NCBI GenBank assembly: GCA_029204225.1
Contig: CM055106.1
Coordinates: forward strand, 34,940,361-35,004,360
DNA from: Diphasiastrum complanatum
Taxonomy: Eukaryota; Streptophyta; Lycopodiopsida; Lycopodiales; Lycopodiaceae
DNA: 64,000 bases
Direction: 5' to 3'
Both the position numbers and the translations under genes were made by a program. Below are positions 44,779 through 57,963 of the stretch, one piece after another (the stretch's first letter is position 1; every line of letters begins with the position of its first letter). The notes beneath the pieces are model-generated. The model ran no database searches. It saw nothing but the letters and a program-made list of their open reading frames with translations, and was not told where the DNA came from.

Positions 44779-47700
44779 TGGTATCAGAGCCAAGTACAAG
44801 GCCATTGATTTGTGTTTGAATCTAATCCAGTTTTAGCAGGTTTTGGTGCAAAAAGCTAGTATTGGAAGGGCGAGCTGGTATCCAAGTTTTGGTGAGGGGA
44901 TTTGATCCCAAACTTTTTCAGGATCAAAATCCGTACTGTTCACACGTGTGGGCATCTCTGAACCAGCATTTAATAACCCATATTCATTGGATCATAGAAA
45001 ATTCATCTGGTGTCAGTTTGATGTAATTTTTGGTGCAAATCCTAGGATAAGCTACCAAGATCACTTGCCATTGATTAGTTTTGAGTTTGTTTCATGAAAA
45101 CTAATTAATCTAGGCTGATTTCAGACCTTCTTAAAGTGTAAACCAGGTCTTGAAAGTACATCAAAGTGAATGAGAGAGATAGAGTCAGTTTTTGTCCAAG
45201 AATAGCCAAGATTGGCAAGATTTGCTTGAGTGTAGTTTTCATCTCATCTTATCTTCATTCCAGTTTGTGAGGGAGTGATAGAACTGTGAATACAAATCCA
45301 TCTGTTGGATTAGAAGTCAACATTTGAGTGAAACACTGCAAGTTAGAAACCTTTGTGAGTTTCAGGTACAAACAAATCTATATCTTGTGTGTAGAATCTT
45401 GCTAGTAAGATGGGATCAGTGGGAGCCTACCTTCTAGAAACTAGTGAGAGGTTAAATTCTACCAATTATGCTATTTGGAAAGTGAGGATGGAGTCACTAA
45501 TGGTGCTCTAGGATCTTTATGAGTTTCTATTAGATGATGAAGATGAACCTCTAGGTGCACAGGAATTAGTGAGATACAAGAAGAGGTCTAGGCTTGCACT
45601 TCACTGTATTAAGATGAATGTAAGCAATGATCTTTTAAGGGAAGTATCATCATGTAAGAGTGCTAAAGAGGCTTGGGAATCTTTAAAATCTATCTATGAG
45701 TCTAGTAACACTTCGAGGGTTCTCATGCTTAGGAATCAAATTCTACAAAGCATGAATAGGAGTGATGAGAGTGCACAAGATTATGTGCTAAGAATCAAGT
45801 CTCTTAAATAGGGAGTTAGCTTCCATTGGAGAGAAGATTCAAGATAGTGAGCTTGTTCAGATTGTCCTAAATGGTCTAGGGAGTGGCTTTACAAATTTGG
45901 TCCAAAGCTTTGCAATCCAAGACACTTTGCCTACTATAGAAAAGCTACACAGTGTGTTAGTAGCTGAAGAGTGTAGGATGTTGCATACCAATGCAAGAAT
46001 GAATGCTAGTTCTCTGTAGGATGGTGATGAGAAAGCTAATTTCTCATTCAAAAGCAAGAAGAAGACCAATGGCAAGAAGAAGCACTTCAAGGAGACCAAG
46101 GAGGAGGATGAGGCTTCAAGCTCAAAGGGCAAGATCAAAGACAAGTCCAAGTACAAATGTTTTTTCTGTGGAAAGAAAGGACATTTTGCATCAGAATGTC
46201 TCAAGAAGAAGAAGACACAAGAGAGCAAACAAAGCAACATTGCCCATCAGGAGGAAGAGGAGGATGAAGAGTCATCCTTGATGGTTTCCAACAAACCACC
46301 ATCATCCAAGAGCAACACCAATGATTCTTGGTGGATTGATAGTGGGGCAAGTTCCCACATGACATATCAAAAGGACATATTCTCCATCTTACTTTCTTAC
46401 AATGACTTACATAGATCAATCTATACTGCAAGTAGTCAAGAATGTAAGATAAGTGGAATAGGAACAATTCCCTTGTATGTGGGATCATCCAAAAGGATGA
46501 ATCTTGATAATGTTCTTTATGTTCCTAAGTTAACCAAGAATTTGCTTAGTGTTGGCCAGTTAATGGATAATGGCCTAGATGTACAATTTAAGCATGGAGC
46601 TTGTTCCATCCTTAGAAATGATGAATGTATAGCCAAAGGCTTTAAGCAAGGTAGATTGTTTAAGCTTGATGCTAATATTGCAGTGGAGAGTGTTAACTTG
46701 GCAAAGGTGGAGCTATCAAAGGTGGAACTGTGGCACAAAAGGTTGGGGCACCCCAACTACAAAGCCATGGAATCTATGGCTACAAAGGAGCTTGTAGTTG
46801 GACTCCCCAAGCATTTGTCAAAGTGTGGGAAGAGATGTGAAGCATGCAGCCTCCTCTTGAACTCATCCATTCAGATGTTCATAGTTTTTCACATGAGTCT
46901 AATGGTGGTGCCAAGTACTATGTAATCTTCATTGATGACTATTCTAGATTTTGTTGGAAGTACCTCTTGTCTAGCAAATCAATGGTGTTTGATTTTTTTG
47001 TAAAGTTCAAGACTTTGGTAGAAAATCAACTTAGTACCAAGATTAAGGTATTAAGGAGTGATAATGGAGGTGAATATATCCCCAATAAGTTGATTGACTT
47101 TTGTAGTTCTAATGGCATAAAGAGGGAGTTGTCATGTCCATACACCCCTCAACAAAATGGAGTGAGGGAGAGAAGAAGTAGATCTCTTTGTGAGTGTTCT
47201 AAGGCCTTAAGGCTAGAGGCTTCTCTATCCAAACCATTTTGGGGTGAAGCAATAACTTGTGCTAACTATTTGTGCAATAGATTGCCAAACCAAGCCATTG
47301 GAGGAATCACACCATTTGAAGCTCTATTTGGAGAGAAGCCCAATCTCAAGGATCTCAAAGTTTTTGGATCCACTTGCTATGTACACCAATCCTTGGATAA
47401 GAGAAGGAAGGATGATGCAACATCCATCAAAGGCATCTTTGTGGGATATGGTGAGAATAGCAAAGGTTATAGAGTCTTCAATCCCATCACTAGCAAGGTG
47501 ATAGTGAGTAGGGATGTTATTTTTTATGAAGGACATGCTTGTGATTTGGATGGTAATGCTACTAATCATCTTGATGCCAAGGATCATGCTAGGATGGAGG
47601 AGGAGCTTCCAAGTGAAGAAGAACTTGAGGATCCACCTCAAGATGCAAGAACTCCAAGAACTCCAAGAACTCCAAGAAGATCTACAAGGGCAAGATCGGA

Positions 47701-49259
47701 GCCATTGAGGCTCACCTATGATGGTCAAGGTGATCAAAGGGAAGGCTCATCATCTTTCACATCTTACACCTTTCTTACTTCAATGTTAGATGAGCCAACA
47801 TGCTATGAAGATGCTTGTAGGTTTAAAAGTTGGATGGATGCTATGCAAGTAGAGTATGATGCTCTTATTGAGAATCATACTTGGGATCTTGTGGATCTTC
47901 CTCAAGGGAAGAAACCTCTTGATTGCAAGTGGGTGTTTAGATTGAAGTATAATCGAGATGGATCAATAAGCAAGCATAAAGCTAGGCTTGTTGCCAAAGG
48001 TCTTTTACAAACCAAAGGCATTGATTATGATGAGACTTTTGCTCCTGTGGCTAAGCTTGTTACTATCAAGTTGATCATTAGTCTTGCTACAACCTTCAAT
48101 TGGGAGCTATTCCAACTTGACTTCACAAATGCATTCCTCAATGGTTATTTGGAGGAAGAAATCTACATGAGGCAACCCGAGGGCTTCATCAAGGCAAAGC
48201 ATGAAGGAAAGGTGTGTTTTTTGAAGAAGAGCCTTTATGGGCTCAAGCAAGCACCTAGAGCATGGTACTCTAGGCTAAACTCTTTTCTCATTTCCATCAA
48301 TTTTGTAATGAGTTCCTATGATCCATCATTGTATATAAGTTTTCATGATGACATGATCATTATTCTTGTTTTGTATGTAGATGACATTATCTTGAGTGGT
48401 AATGATCTAGATGGAATTAGAGATGTAAAAATTGCTTTAGCAAAAGAGTTTAAACATCCATCCTAGATAGATTTGGAATGAAGAATTGTAAAGGCATTGA
48501 GACACCAATGGAGCAACATGTAAAAGCATCTATTGGTTGTGATGAAGCATCCTTCGAGGACATCACATTATATAGAAGGCTTATTGGCTCCTTGATCTAT
48601 TTAACTATAACTAGACCTGATCTTAGTTATAGTATTGGAAAGTTAAGCCAATTCATGCAAAGTCCTTAGTTTCACATTGGAAGATGGACAAAAGAGTTCT
48701 TAGATACATTTCATTCACTAAGGATTTTGGTATTTTGTATAGAGGAACTAATCTTGGCTTAAGAGCCTATAGTGACTCGAATTTTGCAGGTGACAAAGTG
48801 GATAGAAGATCAATAAGTGCCTTTGCCACCTTTTTATGTGATGGAGTAGTATCATGGCTTTCCAAAAAGCAAGATACCATCTCCCTATCTTCCACAGAAT
48901 CCGAATACAAGGCCTTGACATCAACATGCAAGGAGGTCTTGTGGCTCAAAAGGCTATTGGTGGAGCTTCATGTCATGGAGGAGGAGATCCCTATCATCTA
49001 TTGTGACAACCAATCAGCCCAATCACTTGCAACTAATCCTACATTCCATGCAAGGAGCAAACACATCGAAATTGCTCATCATTTCGTGAGGGAAAAAGTG
49101 CAAGCTAAAGAGATCAAGCTCCAACACGTGCTATCATCAAGTTGCTTGGCTGATTTGTTTACTAAAACTTTACCTAAAGATTCATTTGTCAAGCTTAGAT
49201 CTTCAGTTGGAGTTATTGATAAAAGCATTGTGATGTCCAAGGCTAGATTTGAGGAGGAG

Positions 49260-49950
49260 TGTGAAAAATTGCCTACATTGGCAAATCTAGCCATGTAGAA
49301 TATTGTACATTTTGTCAATATTGTTTGTTGGTTACTTCAATGGCCAAAGTGCCACTTGTACATACACACCTAAAGTAGGTTACCACGAGTCAAGAGGAGT
49401 GGTTGTGTCTATTTGGTAGTGATTCCTACTTTGCAGGATCTAGACCATGATTTATGATGAGATTTGTACCTACCATGCACCTACCAAGCATGACTCTTGG
49501 ATCTAGGCTAGGGTTTTCACATTAGGGCAAGAAAGTGGAGTCTACTTCCTTATTACATGCTGGATTTTCACCTAACTTTGCAAAGGAAGTGTGTTTTACT
49601 ATGTATTCCCATTCTCCATAGTGAGAAGATAGAAACTTTTTGGAGCCTCAAGGAGAAACTCGAGTTTCCTCTTATTGTATGGTGATTACTCTATTTTTCC
49701 AATGAAACCCAGCTTTGGCACCTTGTAAACACTGTCTACAAGCCGTACTACAGCCTTATTTCCACACGTGTGGAGTTGGATTATACTAATTGATCAATGC
49801 TTTGATTGTCTCTACTTGTTTCCTATCAAGCTGCTACACTAGATCTTATTTTCTGATGACTAGTTTCTGATAGATTGTTTAACAAGCATACAATCACCTT
49901 GTGGATCATTCAAAGATCCATTTATGGTCCTTAGTACTGTACTTTTCTCA
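49260..49950 (+). repeat. 3' LTR of the young copia element, 691 bp
   Basis: Same length and termini as the 5' LTR, preceded directly by the purine run GAGGAGGAG. The right target duplication CTTTC follows at 49,951-49,955. Confidence 0.95.
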
Positions 49951-49955
49951 CTTTC

Positions 49956-52557
49956 ATTTTGATCAAGCTAAGGGTGCACATTCATTAGGTAATACTAGGG
50001 CAAATTAAATATTCTCCACAATATATAAAACACACATTTTATATTGAGAGAGTTGGAATCTTATTGGTGCTTGTTTGTTAAGAGGTGAATCCATTAGCAA
50101 AGTGCTTGGTTGCCATAAGTACATAGTAGAATCTATGGAGCCTTATGTATTGAGGCCTCCAAGGCCTAATACAATTATATGAGGTTAAACTCCATTGCTT
50201 TACATGTTTCATATGTATTTGCTTCAATCTTCAAGTCATTTAATTTGACTGGCTAAATGAAAGTGTTCTTGTTAAACATTACCTAGATTTTGCTATGTAG
50301 AATCACTTTGGTTATAGATCCTTGATATATCATTGATCTTATTCACATATTTTCACATGCAGGTCTTTTTTTTTTAATGTTAATATTTGGCTTAATGAAA
50401 ACAACATTTGAATATATCTAAGTTTTTACTAAAAACAATTATTACTATAGCCCACCCCCTCCCTTTTATTTCTCCTATCCCACTCCTTCCTCCACTTATC
50501 CTACATGGGATATTCCTTTACCTTAAGAAATAGATGTTGAAGGGGCACATCATGGAGGATGAGCATGGTGGGCATGTGATCCTCGCATGAGGCACCTCAT
50601 GCAAGTGGTCTTCCCCAAGGATATCTTTAAATGATTGGCATCACCAAGATCATGAGAGCAAGAAGAAATATGCGTGCACATAATTTTTTTTACTTCTAAC
50701 CACTCATAGTTTGATAGCAGGTGGATGCTTTGTCATATGGCCCTTGTCATGAGATGACACAAGTAAGAAATTTGAGATGCATGCAGGCTAGACAAATTTC
50801 TCTAAATCAAGAAGTTGAACTCAGTGGTGACAACGAGTCCAGACTGTGCTAGGAAGAGTGTAAATTTTAGTTTATACTTTAAGAAGTATTTCATGATTGA
50901 TAAGACATATATTTGTATGGAACATATGTCTCATTTTGGATCTTAATTCTAGTTGATAATTTTACGTTATAGTGATATGATAATTCAAAAGTTCATTTTT
51001 TAATGTTATGATCTTACATCTATTGATAATTAATACCATTGGAGTAGAATGGAGCCAAATGGCTCCATTATATCCCAAGTTTTTTTTTCAAGTTCATAGC
51101 AACAATTTCTTATACAAATTTTAACATTTTCAGTAGGTGTGATCGTTGCTTATATCAAGGCCCATTATTGTGATTGATTTTTTTCCAAGGCAATAATCAA
51201 TAGTGTTATTGACACTTTTCACTTTCAAACTTCTTTCTTTTAATATCCAAAAGCCTCGATACTTCTAAAACTACTTGAACAATTCCAGTGTGATTTCGGA
51301 TTAGATTTTGATTTCAAGACTTTGTAGCAAGAAAGGAATTGAACATAAGCTGCATAGAGTATGATCTATGTGAGCTCTATATGTTTAACTTTTTGGAAAT
51401 AAATTAAACATTAGGAGCAAGAACTACAATAGATATTTGTTCCATTTCTTACAAGAGACTTGATATTGTAAATCTTGGAATCAATAGGACAAATCTTCTT
51501 TGATTTAAACTTGATACTTTTAGTAACCAAGTTGTTGTTACCTATTTTGAAACGTCTTGTGGACTAATGTTTTTTTTTTTGAAGATGTGGCAACAAGGAT
51601 TGCTATTTTCTAGGAAAGAAAATCAACATTATCATTGATATATTTCTAGTCAATGAAATTTTTTCATTGATTAGCTTTGATAGCCTTGAAAACTTAACAT
51701 GGATTACATTCTCTTCGACATAGATAGATGGCATGATAGTCATTTTTTGATTAGATGAAGCATGGAAACTCTTAAAAATTTATTGGATCGATTGTGAGAG
51801 GCACAAGAAGTTTGAGGGTCTACAAGACAATAACATCAATGCTAAACAGTAGAGAGAGCCAAGATACTCTCTTTGCAAGATGTGACACACCTCTAAGCTA
51901 ATTGAATTGTTGAATAATGGCTTAAAATCATTAAAATAATTTGCATTTGTTTTACTCATCTAGTCTTTCCTCTTGTTATCATTTATGATCAATCTCCACA
52001 AAAGGGTGCTTCCAATCAGACACTCTTCTCAAGTGGAACTAGAGATACAGAACTACAAGCCTAGTTTTAGCTCTGGATTTGGCTCTTTGGCTATGGCTAT
52101 CAGTTACGACTTGACTCCTAGATTTCACCTTTTTGTTTGGCTAGATGAAAGTTGTAGCAAGTGCTTTTATCCTGATTCTCAAAACCATCACGGTGGACTG
52201 TTCAATATCAAAAAATGGTAGCAAGAGTAACTGAACCCACCAGACAGATACTTTGAAGTATGTACACACTACAGATACTTTGAAGTATGTACACACTTGT
52301 TCAAGTAAGGTACACTGATTGCTGCTTGCAGCTGATATAATGATATATTATCCTAATATCCATATGTAGATGTAGCTTCAGTTGCTATTAGTGTCCCTGA
52401 TTTTAAAAAGTAGTGCACTGATGTGATGTTCAATAGTAGCTCTAGATTACTAGAGAGTTGATGATTTAAAGTCTGATAGATTACTTGTTGATCTTTGACA
52501 CAGGTGCATTGATCTGATCGGTAGAAGCTCTTTGTATGTGAGATTATTGTGAGTTTT
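49956..52557. other. AT-rich intergenic stretch, 3' flank of the polygalacturonase
   Basis: No gene, RNA or repeat was recognised. It contains the downstream side of the polygalacturonase gene (minus strand), so its polyadenylation region should lie near 52,300-52,550. No clear AATAAA was chosen. Confidence 0.5.
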
Positions 52558-55282
52558 TCAATCAAGACAGCTGCCTGGTGCTACATTACCAACCGATATG
52601 CCTCTTGCATTGTGACAGCGGGAGACAGTACGTTGTCCTGGCCAGAGGGCGAGAAGTTGAATGCTTTCCAGAAGAAGGTTGCGGCATGGCACAGATGCGC
52701 TGCATTCGAAGCTGATAGCAACTGGGTTTGACGATGATCCCGTGACATTTTTGTATGATACTTGATTAATTTGCACTGCAGATGGCTGCAGAAAAAGGGG
52801 TAGCAAGTTGATCAGTCAAGTAAAACAATAGAATGACACACCTACGGATGCAGGAACTCACTTCACGTTCTTTTCATACCAAGCCTATATGAGTTTGAGA
52901 TCATGCAATATAATTACCTGAATATTGCACGGCCTGGAAGAATCACAGTAAAATTGATCTATGATGATTGGGTTGGAAACGTTGAGCATGCGGACGTTTT
53001 GATAAGATACTCTAGAAGCCCAGCCTTGGCCACCCTGCAATTACGACATAACTATCACAGATGAAAAAAAAGAAAAACAAAATTTCGATATGGTTGGACT
53101 TGCAAAGCATCTCATCAAAGATTAGAAGGTTTGTAAAAATCTAGCAAGTGTGTTGTTCTTTGAAGCTTACGACAACAGTACCAGCAAAGCATTCACCTGC
53201 CACGTCTTGATTCTCAGACCATTCATTGTGCCGATCAGGTTGACGTGATCCACCAGTATATCATTTACTTGGGCAAATGAGTGACGTTGGCCTAGTCCTC
53301 CGATGCTTCACATAAGAAAGACACGATGTATGAACTCAATGGCAGTCTGCATTCATGAAGGGAAAACATGCAACATTCAAGTTTCAAGTGAAATTGCAGT
53401 GCATGTTACTGAATCTGTATTCCGGAGAATGATTACCTTATTCCATGGCTTGGTCCACATTCGCTATGGAGAATCTGAACATTTGACGTTCCCGTTTGGA
53501 TAGATATGCAGTCATCACCTAATCAAGCATTAAGGTGTATATCGTACATCGTCAATTTGCGCTAGGGCGTTTTAGTTCAAAAGCAAATCGTTTATTATTA
53601 CGCTACCATTATAGTTTATTCTTATAATCATGTCAAGCTTTGCCTTCACATCAAAAAAGATTCACAATGCTTCGGGATGTACCACATGTGATTCGAGAGT
53701 TCGTAATCATAACATATTGCGATCCACTTATATGGATTCCATCTGTGTTTGGGCTACTATACGGCGCAATGATTTGAAGATCAGAGATAAGAACTCCGTT
53801 GCTATCTTCAACATATAGCTGAGTTTGTTGACCGTTTTGCACTGTTATGTTTGCGATCCGAAGATTGGAACATTTATGAAATGTTACCGCCTACAAACCC
53901 GACGATGAATTATTAGAACTAATTGACGCATCTTATACCACATAACCATGAGCTTTCAAGTAGTTACGCATAGGGTACAGCTACTTCAAAGAAGCTGGAT
54001 GGTAGGAACATACTTAGTCATAGCTAAAAAGTCAAAAGAAACTCTCTACACGAATTTACATCAGGCTCAGGAATGGGCGACAATGATTAAGGAAACTCAC
54101 AGTTGGAGCTATATGGCATGCCTGCAGATGACAAATTCCATTGTGAACCAGACGTTAGAATGTGGAAGAACTAAAACGACAGACAATATACATCTTCTAA
54201 AATTGTTGCTCACAAAATTCAATAGTATCAGGCTACTCTATTTAATTTTGTTGACGCTGAAATTTCAGTTCAATGAAAACATTGAACAAGCGTGGTTCAG
54301 ATATATAATTGGAATATGCTCTCGTTTGCATATCGATTCCTTGTTCCAACTTCAGCACATATTGACATGACTTGCAAGCGCTTCTAGTGTAATTTCCTTG
54401 ATTGAGTTCGAGCGTGTCATGAACCTTACATTGTGAGAATTTATCTTGCATGATCTTGCCCACCATTCCTGTCCTTGGCCATCTAACGTCCCGCCTCCAT
54501 CCACTGCAAAGCTTTCGAGATGGCTAAACAGGATCCAATATTCCGTACTCTTGCCACTCCAGAATGCAGGTGCTGGTGGCGCCACTATTGCTCCGGAAAT
54601 CTACCAAAAAGTTTTTAGCTTATTGTTGCGGAAATACATACAAAATGCACCTAAAAAATATCGGCCGTACCATGCTATTCGGAATTCTACAAATTATCAT
54701 CAATCTCAGTAAGATTTAGGTGGATGATCTGCAGCCGCAAATTCAAGTAGCATTTTCTTCAAAGCTGAAAGTATCACACCAATGAGAATATGCACCTGAA
54801 AAGTCACACCAGGGGCGCATGGACCTTTGAAGACCGTCTGTCTCAAAAAGAACGTCTTACCGCTCGGGACAACCACCCTTGAAGATGTCACATTGCATGC
54901 TACATTCCATGCTCGCACAAATGCCTGCGATGCAGTGTTATCGCAGTTGCCAGAAATCATTTCCATGAACAGCGAGGAATAGCTGAATATTGACGGCAGG
55001 TTTCTTAAATGGCGTTTTTACTCTCATGAAACTTCGCTCAAATTCACATACCTCAGTGTCATCTGCAATGCCATCTCCAATTGCTCCAAATAAGAGTACA
55101 TTGAAGTGCCTGTGCAGTCCCACGAGCCTACTATGATCTGATGTTTGGTGAGCAAGTGAAAAAAATTCAGACTGATATGCAAGTTCATGTTTCAGAGGAT
55201 CCAGCTCACCCTTGATGCAGGAAGCTCCCATAGCTATGATCCACAAAGAGTAGGCAAGCTGCAGCGGTATAACACTTACCAT
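52558..55282 (-). CDS. Polygalacturonase (glycoside hydrolase family 28), nine exons
   Basis: Nine minus-strand exons splice in phase: 55282-55052, 54924-54796, 54600-54430, 54121-54101, 53890-53683, 53518-53437, 53305-53197, 53034-52918 and 52785-52558. They give 431 codons plus stop, the usual length for a plant polygalacturonase. The enzyme hydrolyses alpha-1,4 bonds of demethylated homogalacturonan in the cell wall. The N-terminus (MVSVIPLQLAYSLWIIAMGA) looks like a signal peptide, fitting secretion. Family motifs seen: FGAIGDGIADDT near residue 70, NTDGI, CGDDCIS, SHGISIGGLG and NGLRIKTWQ. The three catalytic Asp (NTD and DD), the His and RIK are all present. The Gly before the His of the GHG motif is Ser. 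Exon 4 is only 21 nt. All introns are GT-AG. No in-frame stop or frameshift was found, so the gene looks intact. Subclade (endo or exo) cannot be told. Confidence 0.93.
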
Positions 55283-55337
55283 TTTGATGCAGTTAATGAA
55301 GGGCTGCAGAAAATTGATAATAACTGAAGATATGCTA

Positions 55338-55350
55338 TTCTAATATATGC
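55338..55350 (-). promoter_or_regulatory. TATA-like box upstream of the polygalacturonase
   Basis: The minus strand reads GCATATATTAG about 60 bp before the start codon, a reasonable distance for a short leader. It is the best candidate in the first 150 bp but is only a weak match. Confidence 0.25.
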
Positions 55351-55972
55351 GTAGTGGGTGGCAGCGCTCTCCTTGAATTTCAGAAGTCGTGTGAGCTAGC
55401 CAGTTGGTTATGATGAGGTTGGTCTATTAACTTTTTGGTAGAGAAAAGGAGGTGATTTACATCTACTTCCACCAGTCAACAATTTACATACTATGCTGAT
55501 GAACTCAGCTGCAACTCTCTATAAAAGTCACGAAGGCTCTTGACTTTTCCAACTGCCAATCAAAACAAAAACCCACTTTGCAGCTCATGAATGATAAACA
55601 TTCTACATGCATGTCTCGTTGTATATATTACAACCATGGGAAACTGCCAGAAATGGATCGCCCACCAAAAGTCAGATGCCTTAGCTCTGCTCCCTGTTGA
55701 CAAAGCAGACAAACCCACATTGTTTTGGTGTATAAAACGCAGATCCTTACAGTCCCAATTCCTAATTTTTGAAGATTTTCCTGCGTTGCAATAGAGAATA
55801 AGTAATGGGATGGTACAAAAATTTGGTATAGGTGACCTCTGGAGACACGGCCCTCGGCTGCTGGAACATAGAAGAGTGAATGAGAAACAACGAAGGTTCT
55901 CTTCAGCCTTCGTATTTATCACAAGCAGACAAGGAGCAGAGTCTAACTGCTACCAGCCAAATTCAACTAATC

Positions 55973-55977
<5 letters not shown>
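55351..55977. other. Upstream region of the polygalacturonase, no second gene recognised
   Basis: Both strands have short open frames (for example 55,560-55,922 minus) without recognisable domains. On the plus strand CTATAAAAG at about 55,519 is a good TATA box for a transcript running rightward, but no coding region downstream supports it. Confidence 0.4.

Positions 55978-56031
<54 letters not shown>
55978..56031. repeat. (CT)n microsatellite, 54 bp
   Basis: A perfect dinucleotide run about 700 bp upstream of the polygalacturonase start. Confidence 0.95.
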
Positions 56032-56034
<3 letters not shown>

Positions 56035-56979
56035 ATAGTAATGCTTTGTGTTTAGCCTTTTCTAATGTTTGTGAAGAAGCTCATATAGAGTAGTTTTATA
56101 TGAGTTTTGTTGTCACAATTTTTGGCTTTGTCTTTGCTTTTTGTAACAATGCACTCTACAAGAAGGCAAAGTTAAGTGAAGTCTAGAGATGCTACCCTAT
56201 ATGAGGCTAGAAAATAACTAGCCTCAACTTTGAATGCCATGTGCTCCTTTCTATTTTATAACATCTTTTGGGAGAATTTTTTGTGAACCTTCCCACCATG
56301 ACTCCCATGTGGATAGCCAGTAAAGAATGAACACATAGCACATGAAAATTTTAAGTGAGTTGTGCATGTGGATCAATGATGGGCTGCCAGTTGCCACATG
56401 TCATAGGCACATTTCGGCACAGTTTGCATGTGCCATGTGGCAACCCAATCATTGGCTGTCCACATGCACATTTTGCCAACAAAAAAAAAAACAAATATTG
56501 TTTATTTGCTTGTCCACACCACTCCCGGCCCAAAGTCTCCCCACTCCAAATGGTCTAACCATCTAATTGCAGTCAAGGAATTCCATTGTTGTTATGGTTG
56601 ATCTTCTTAACAATGGCAATTATGGTTGTGTTTTGTTTAACCACAATTCATCATAAAATTTTGAATGTGCAGTCCCTCCAATCGTAAAGATGAGTACCAT
56701 CTTGACATTGGAATGAAAATATGAGCTCCATCGCCATATTTGAATTAAGAAGAGATCACCATTATGGAATCAAAGTTCAGATAGAAAAAGTACCTATTTC
56801 AAAGTCTTATCATTTGAAGCATATCCTAAACATACACTATTCTTATGGAATGAGATTGAGTGTTGTGTAATGCCTCTTTGATGAGAAAAAAGTTTATCCA
56901 TGATAAGAGTCATCTACATACAACAGGAAGAGGTAGTCATTAGTCTCAAAAACTATGATGTTTGAGAACTTAGAAATAG
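56032..56979. other. Unassigned stretch
   Basis: No family was recognised. Near 56,910-56,930 the minus strand has a copia-RT-like LLYVDD, which suggests that worn copia pol sequence extends through about 56,900-57,175 on that strand. Confidence 0.35.
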
Positions 56980-57336
56980 TATTGGATATGAGACATAAGA
57001 CTTTGTCTTCATGATATTCAAAAAATTTATATAGATCCACTATAGTATCATATACACCATCATTGGTATCTTGCAAATAAAGAAGGTCCTTGGATTTGAC
57101 ATCAAAACTCTCTAGTTGTAAAAAAGAACTAGAACCAATAAAAGCCTCTAAGAAAGAGTATTGGATATGAGACATAAAACTTCGTCTTCATTATATTCAA
57201 AAAATTTATATAGATCCATTGTAGTATTATATACACCATCATTGGTATAGTATCTTGCAAATAAAAAAAGGCCTTGGACCGTACATCAAAACTCTCTCGT
57301 TGAAAAAAAGAACTAGAACCAATAAAAACATCTCTG
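56980..57336. repeat. 179-bp tandem duplication
   Basis: TATTGGATATGAGACATA at 56,980 recurs at 57,159, and the intervening 179 bp are repeated with scattered differences (for example ATATAGATCCACTATAG against ATATAGATCCATTGTAG). It overlaps the minus-strand copia-like fragment. Confidence 0.8.
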
Positions 57337-57963
57337 AGTTTCTATATGTCCACATTGTCAAAATCACTATCCTTCTTAGTTGTGTTGATAAGAAAGTGGC
57401 TTATATAAATGGGAAAAATATTAGGTGTGGATGTCTCAAATTATTTAGATGTGGATAGTTCAACCTCTTATGGAATTTGATGACTAAAAATGAAATCTGA
57501 TATTCAAGATATCTACGTTTGTGTACAATTATTACAAGATGTGGAATTCTTAAACTACTGAGAGAGCATGGTATACATCCTATCTAATATCTATTTGTGA
57601 CAAGGAGCATAATGTACAACTTCATGAAAATGCATGAAAAAAAGAGCACTATATCATAAGACAAGAATAGTCAAAATCAATTTGAATTTCATATTATGTT
57701 CATAAAAAATCTCAACATTCTACTCATGAATACTTTGAAAAGCATGCAAGAAAGGATGAAATAGTGACTAAAAATATTTGACATTATACTCGATATCAAA
57801 TTCAGAAAGAAAAGAAGAGATTGTATGTTCTTTATTAAAATGCGATAAGGGTGCCATTTGTGATAGGTAAAGTCGCAACCTATGAACAAATAAGATAGCT
57901 TTGAAGATAACATATAGACTTAGCATGCACAAAAAAGATATGTAAGGCCAATATTGGCTTTGT
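57337..57963. other. Unassigned, AT-rich
   Basis: Minus-strand frames around 57,690-57,977 are rich in Phe, Leu and Ile and may be further copia debris, but no conserved motif was seen. Confidence 0.35.

Larger units (their letters stand above)
44088..49950 (+). mobile_element. Full-length Ty1/copia element, young but broken
   Basis: This 5,863-bp element has two 691-bp LTRs, a tRNA-iMet-type primer site (TGGTATCAGAGC, 44,779-44,790), a polypurine tract (GAGGAGGAG, 49,251-49,259) and a 5-bp target duplication. Internal parts in copia order are gag (start near 45,410), a zinc knuckle (CFFCGKKGHFASEC, near 46,157), protease (DSGASSH near 46,340), integrase (about 46,720-47,500), RT (about 47,830-48,460, with YVDDI near 48,377) and RNase H (48,684-49,298). 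The LTRs differ at about 11 of 691 positions by eye (about 1.6%), so the insertion is recent on the scale of this window. It carries a handful of breaks. Confidence 0.95.

Noticed and set aside
55560-55922. A second gene upstream of the polygalacturonase, with a TATA box at about 55,519
   Set aside because: The TATA-like site points rightward while the open frame is on the minus strand, and no family was recognised.
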